The translations under genes were made by a program, and so were the position numbers. DNA of 64,000 nt, taken from contig KN817544.1 in NCBI GenBank assembly GCA_000827495.1, positions 62,001 to 126,000 of the forward strand. The letters are read 5' to 3'. This DNA is from Hypholoma sublateritium FD-334 SS-4. Its lineage: Eukaryota; Basidiomycota; Agaricomycetes; Agaricales; Strophariaceae. The notes beneath the pieces were generated by a model. The model was not told the DNA's origin. It did not search any database and was given only the letters and a program-made list of their open reading frames with translations. This document shows positions 62,501 to 64,000 of the stretch, one piece after another (positions within the stretch are counted from its first letter, which is position 1; each line of letters begins with the position of its first letter).

Positions 62501-62603
62501 CAACGCTGATGGGACAGTGCCAACGACATTCGCCAGCATCATGAGCGCGTACCCAGCGCCTGGAATTCCTGCTGTTGGGCAACCTACTACATCAACAAGT
62601 TGA
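59551..62603 (+). CDS. FYRN/FYRC-domain nuclear protein, TBRG1-like
   Basis: The start MATDVDAVMEPPSVPPPL leads to a long disordered Ser/Thr/Pro/Gln-rich region and a Gly/Arg patch (SSGRRGGGGAVEN). The only folded part lies at about 61,380-61,920: KPMLPLNVGIMTVINLGEVC, FHTERYIFPVGYEVTR (FYRN), then spliced RYLSTVDPTIEVVYHCTILD, GPKFQIIPSD, SGPDFFGLGQNTIKHLIQEL and RLRDYVWQNFVEGG (FYRC). This is the fold of TBRG1 and of trithorax-type proteins, here without SET, PHD or Jumonji domains. After it come a glutamine run near 62,165, a basic GGTTSPSAAARQTRARGG and the end TTSTS. About eight introns; I estimate about 820 aa. Probably a chromatin-associated protein; no direct evidence of partners. Confidence 0.85.
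62159..62189 (+). repeat. CAA/CAG microsatellite coding a glutamine run
   Basis: Three CAA and six CAG codons in a row code for about nine glutamines in the tail of the FYR protein. Likely variable in length between strains. Confidence 0.85.
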
Positions 62604-63761
62604 TGTTGTCCTCCCATCTCGCAGACTTTTTTTCTCTCGTCAAATTTATCCGTGTCGGTTTTGGTTTCTCCTCGCTGCAATCTCAAGTTTTCTCTCCGCG
62701 CATAGCTACCACTGGCATTACATAATCCCATCGGGCGATCTTCGCTGAACCCACAAGCAATAATCATTGTATCGACTTTTAGCATGGCTCGTCTGCATTT
62801 CGGTTGAAGGGCGCACCGTGGTATTGGTGATGTACTGACTCGCTTTTCCTTTCTTCTCAAGGGGCCTACCGACTTTTTTTTCGTTGTTTCTATGATTTTT
62901 TCATCTTTGCTAAACATAGCCGAAATAGTCAAGACCCAATATGCAAAATCAGTTGTATGAAGAGACTTGAATCGTCCGGAACCCGTCAGGATTTTCCCCG
63001 CACTATCCATACCGCTTGTTTCGCCCTCGACCCGCGCATTCTGAGACGCCTTTCGGCTGGTCCCACCTCAAAATGCACATGACGGATGCTGCCAGCGAGG
63101 AATGGCTTTAATGGTCAACTTCTATTCATGCAAATGAGCGAGGTTAGCCGTGTCACTCACCACCCTCGTCCGTGGCACTTCCAGTCGTTGAAAGTGGCAA
63201 CAGTGATTCACGTAAGAGTGGTTTCATACGTGCCTCTGTGGAAACTCCTTCCGATTAGGTCAGTATCTGTTACTCGAGTAGTATGTGAGGCAAACATCTC
63301 TTTTTTCTTTGAATCATCCTCAATGATAATTCGACAATCGTTATTCCTCGTGTGGGAGTTGACTCTTTTTTCCAAGCTTTTCGTCGAGGATTCAGTGGAT
63401 CGTTTGATCGCCCATCTCATACGTTCACTCCGAGGCGTCCTTCCAGACACTCTTCCTCGGGGTGAATGGCATGGTTTGTTTGGATAGTCACTTCCCTCCT
63501 TACGTTGGCAAGTGATGATGATTCCTACGTGCTCGCAGCGCATGGGCTAAATTAATTAATCACGTAAAATATGCGTGCCTCTCTAAGGACTCCTTCCGCT
63601 GCTAGGACAGTGCCGGAATAGAGTAGTATATGAGGCGAACATTCATTCATCCGTATATATACCCTAATTTGTTCACAGATCCAAGGTCGAGGAAATAATC
63701 ACGATAGCAAAAACATAGCAAAGTCACCCAAATCACCTTTCCTCCGTTCGGTTTCTATAAG
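62604..63761. other. Spacer between convergent genes
   Basis: 3' UTR of the FYR gene followed by non-coding sequence and an imperfect direct repeat (described separately). Antisense frames are present but have no domain. Confidence 0.4.
63206..63643. repeat. Imperfect direct repeat, two copies of about 90 bp
   Basis: 63,206-63,300 and 63,558-63,643 share cacgtaa, cgtgcctctnt, actccttccg, aggnca, and agtagtatntgaggcnaacat in the same order and orientation, with scattered differences. The copies lie about 350 bp apart. Origin unknown; possibly an old local duplication. Confidence 0.5.
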
Positions 63762-64000
63762 TTATAGTAGTTTGTTTTCGGCAGGTGGGATTGCCGGCAC
63801 CTCTAGTTTCTCTTCAACCACTTTTCCACCTGCGGCATTCTCTTTGTTTTCAGTTGCAGTGACTGATTTTGGAGGCAATGCTGCCGCCTTATCCTTTGAC
63901 TCGGATGGAGGGCCAGGCGTAAGATTTTCAGCTGAGGGTCCATTGTTTCCGTCTTTGGAATCCAGGTCAAGACTTGCGAATTGTTTCTCGATCTCCTTTA
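63762..64000 (-). CDS. C-terminal end of an unidentified gene (partial)
   Basis: The minus strand has an open frame from the window edge to a stop at 63,762, giving about 79 residues: KEIEKQFASLDLDSKDGNNG, then PPSESKDKAAALPPKSVTAT, KVVEEKLEVPAIPPAENKLL. It is polar, Glu/Lys/Pro-rich and probably a disordered tail. The steady codon-like composition and lack of stops support coding. Family cannot be named; the rest lies outside the window. Confidence 0.6.
   Translation of the reverse strand, partial: KEIEKQFASLDLDSKDGNNGPSAENLTPGPPSESKDKAAALPPKSVTATENKENAAGGKVVEEKLEVPAIPPAENKLL

Noticed and set aside
62336..63010. Antisense frame of 224 codons over the 3' end of the FYR gene
   Set aside because: Half of it mirrors the FYR coding sequence and the rest is 3' UTR; no conserved motif.

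Overview
The window is nuclear DNA of a filamentous basidiomycete, most likely an Agaricomycete. Nearly every gene is cut by several 50-70 bp GT-AG introns, genes lie close together on both strands, and there is an AA9 lytic polysaccharide monooxygenase with a C-terminal fungal cellulose-binding module. No rRNA, tRNA, CRISPR array or bacterial-type operon was found. All gene models were built by hand from reading frames, splice signals and family motifs.

Layout. 0.4-14.2 kb is housekeeping RNA and chromatin biology: a Dhr1/DHX37-type ribosome-biogenesis helicase facing tail-to-tail a SEN1 helicase, which shares a divergent promoter with translin, followed by the SAGA subunit SGF29. 15.4-24.9 kb holds an unrecognised 455-aa protein, a secreted-type M64 metallopeptidase, a wrecked ABCC transporter gene and a CLASP-like TOG protein. 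25.3-37.8 kb holds an O-fucosyltransferase-like Golgi protein, a short-chain dehydrogenase (SDR) family of two intact genes plus one relic, a KLHDC4-type Kelch/DUF4110 protein, an archaemetzincin and an amino-acid permease. 37.9-42.3 kb holds the AA9-CBM1 enzyme, a stand-alone RapZ-C-like protein and a small dimeric-barrel-like protein. 43.1-48.0 kb is the most novel part: two adjacent paralogues encoding tiny proteins with an extremely cysteine-rich tail, then a hydrophilic CsbD-like protein. 48.4-57.4 kb has an MBOAT/wax-synthase-type acyltransferase tail-to-tail with a CTD-kinase cyclin (Ctk2-like), a decayed unknown gene, a small secreted protein, a MITE-like element and an alpha/beta hydrolase. 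59.5-64 kb has an FYRN/FYRC (TBRG1-like) nuclear protein and the 3' end of a further gene.

How they fit. The two ends are conserved nuclear functions (rRNA processing, transcription termination, histone reading, CTD phosphorylation). The middle is accessory: secreted hydrolases, SDRs, transporters and lineage-specific small proteins, with gene duplication and gene decay. The best candidate for something undescribed is the Cys-tail pair at 43,136-45,110. The two proteins share a RLRGGG motif followed by a 35-residue tail with 13-15 cysteines, and their exon lengths match apart from one intron that makes an 11-nt microexon in one copy.
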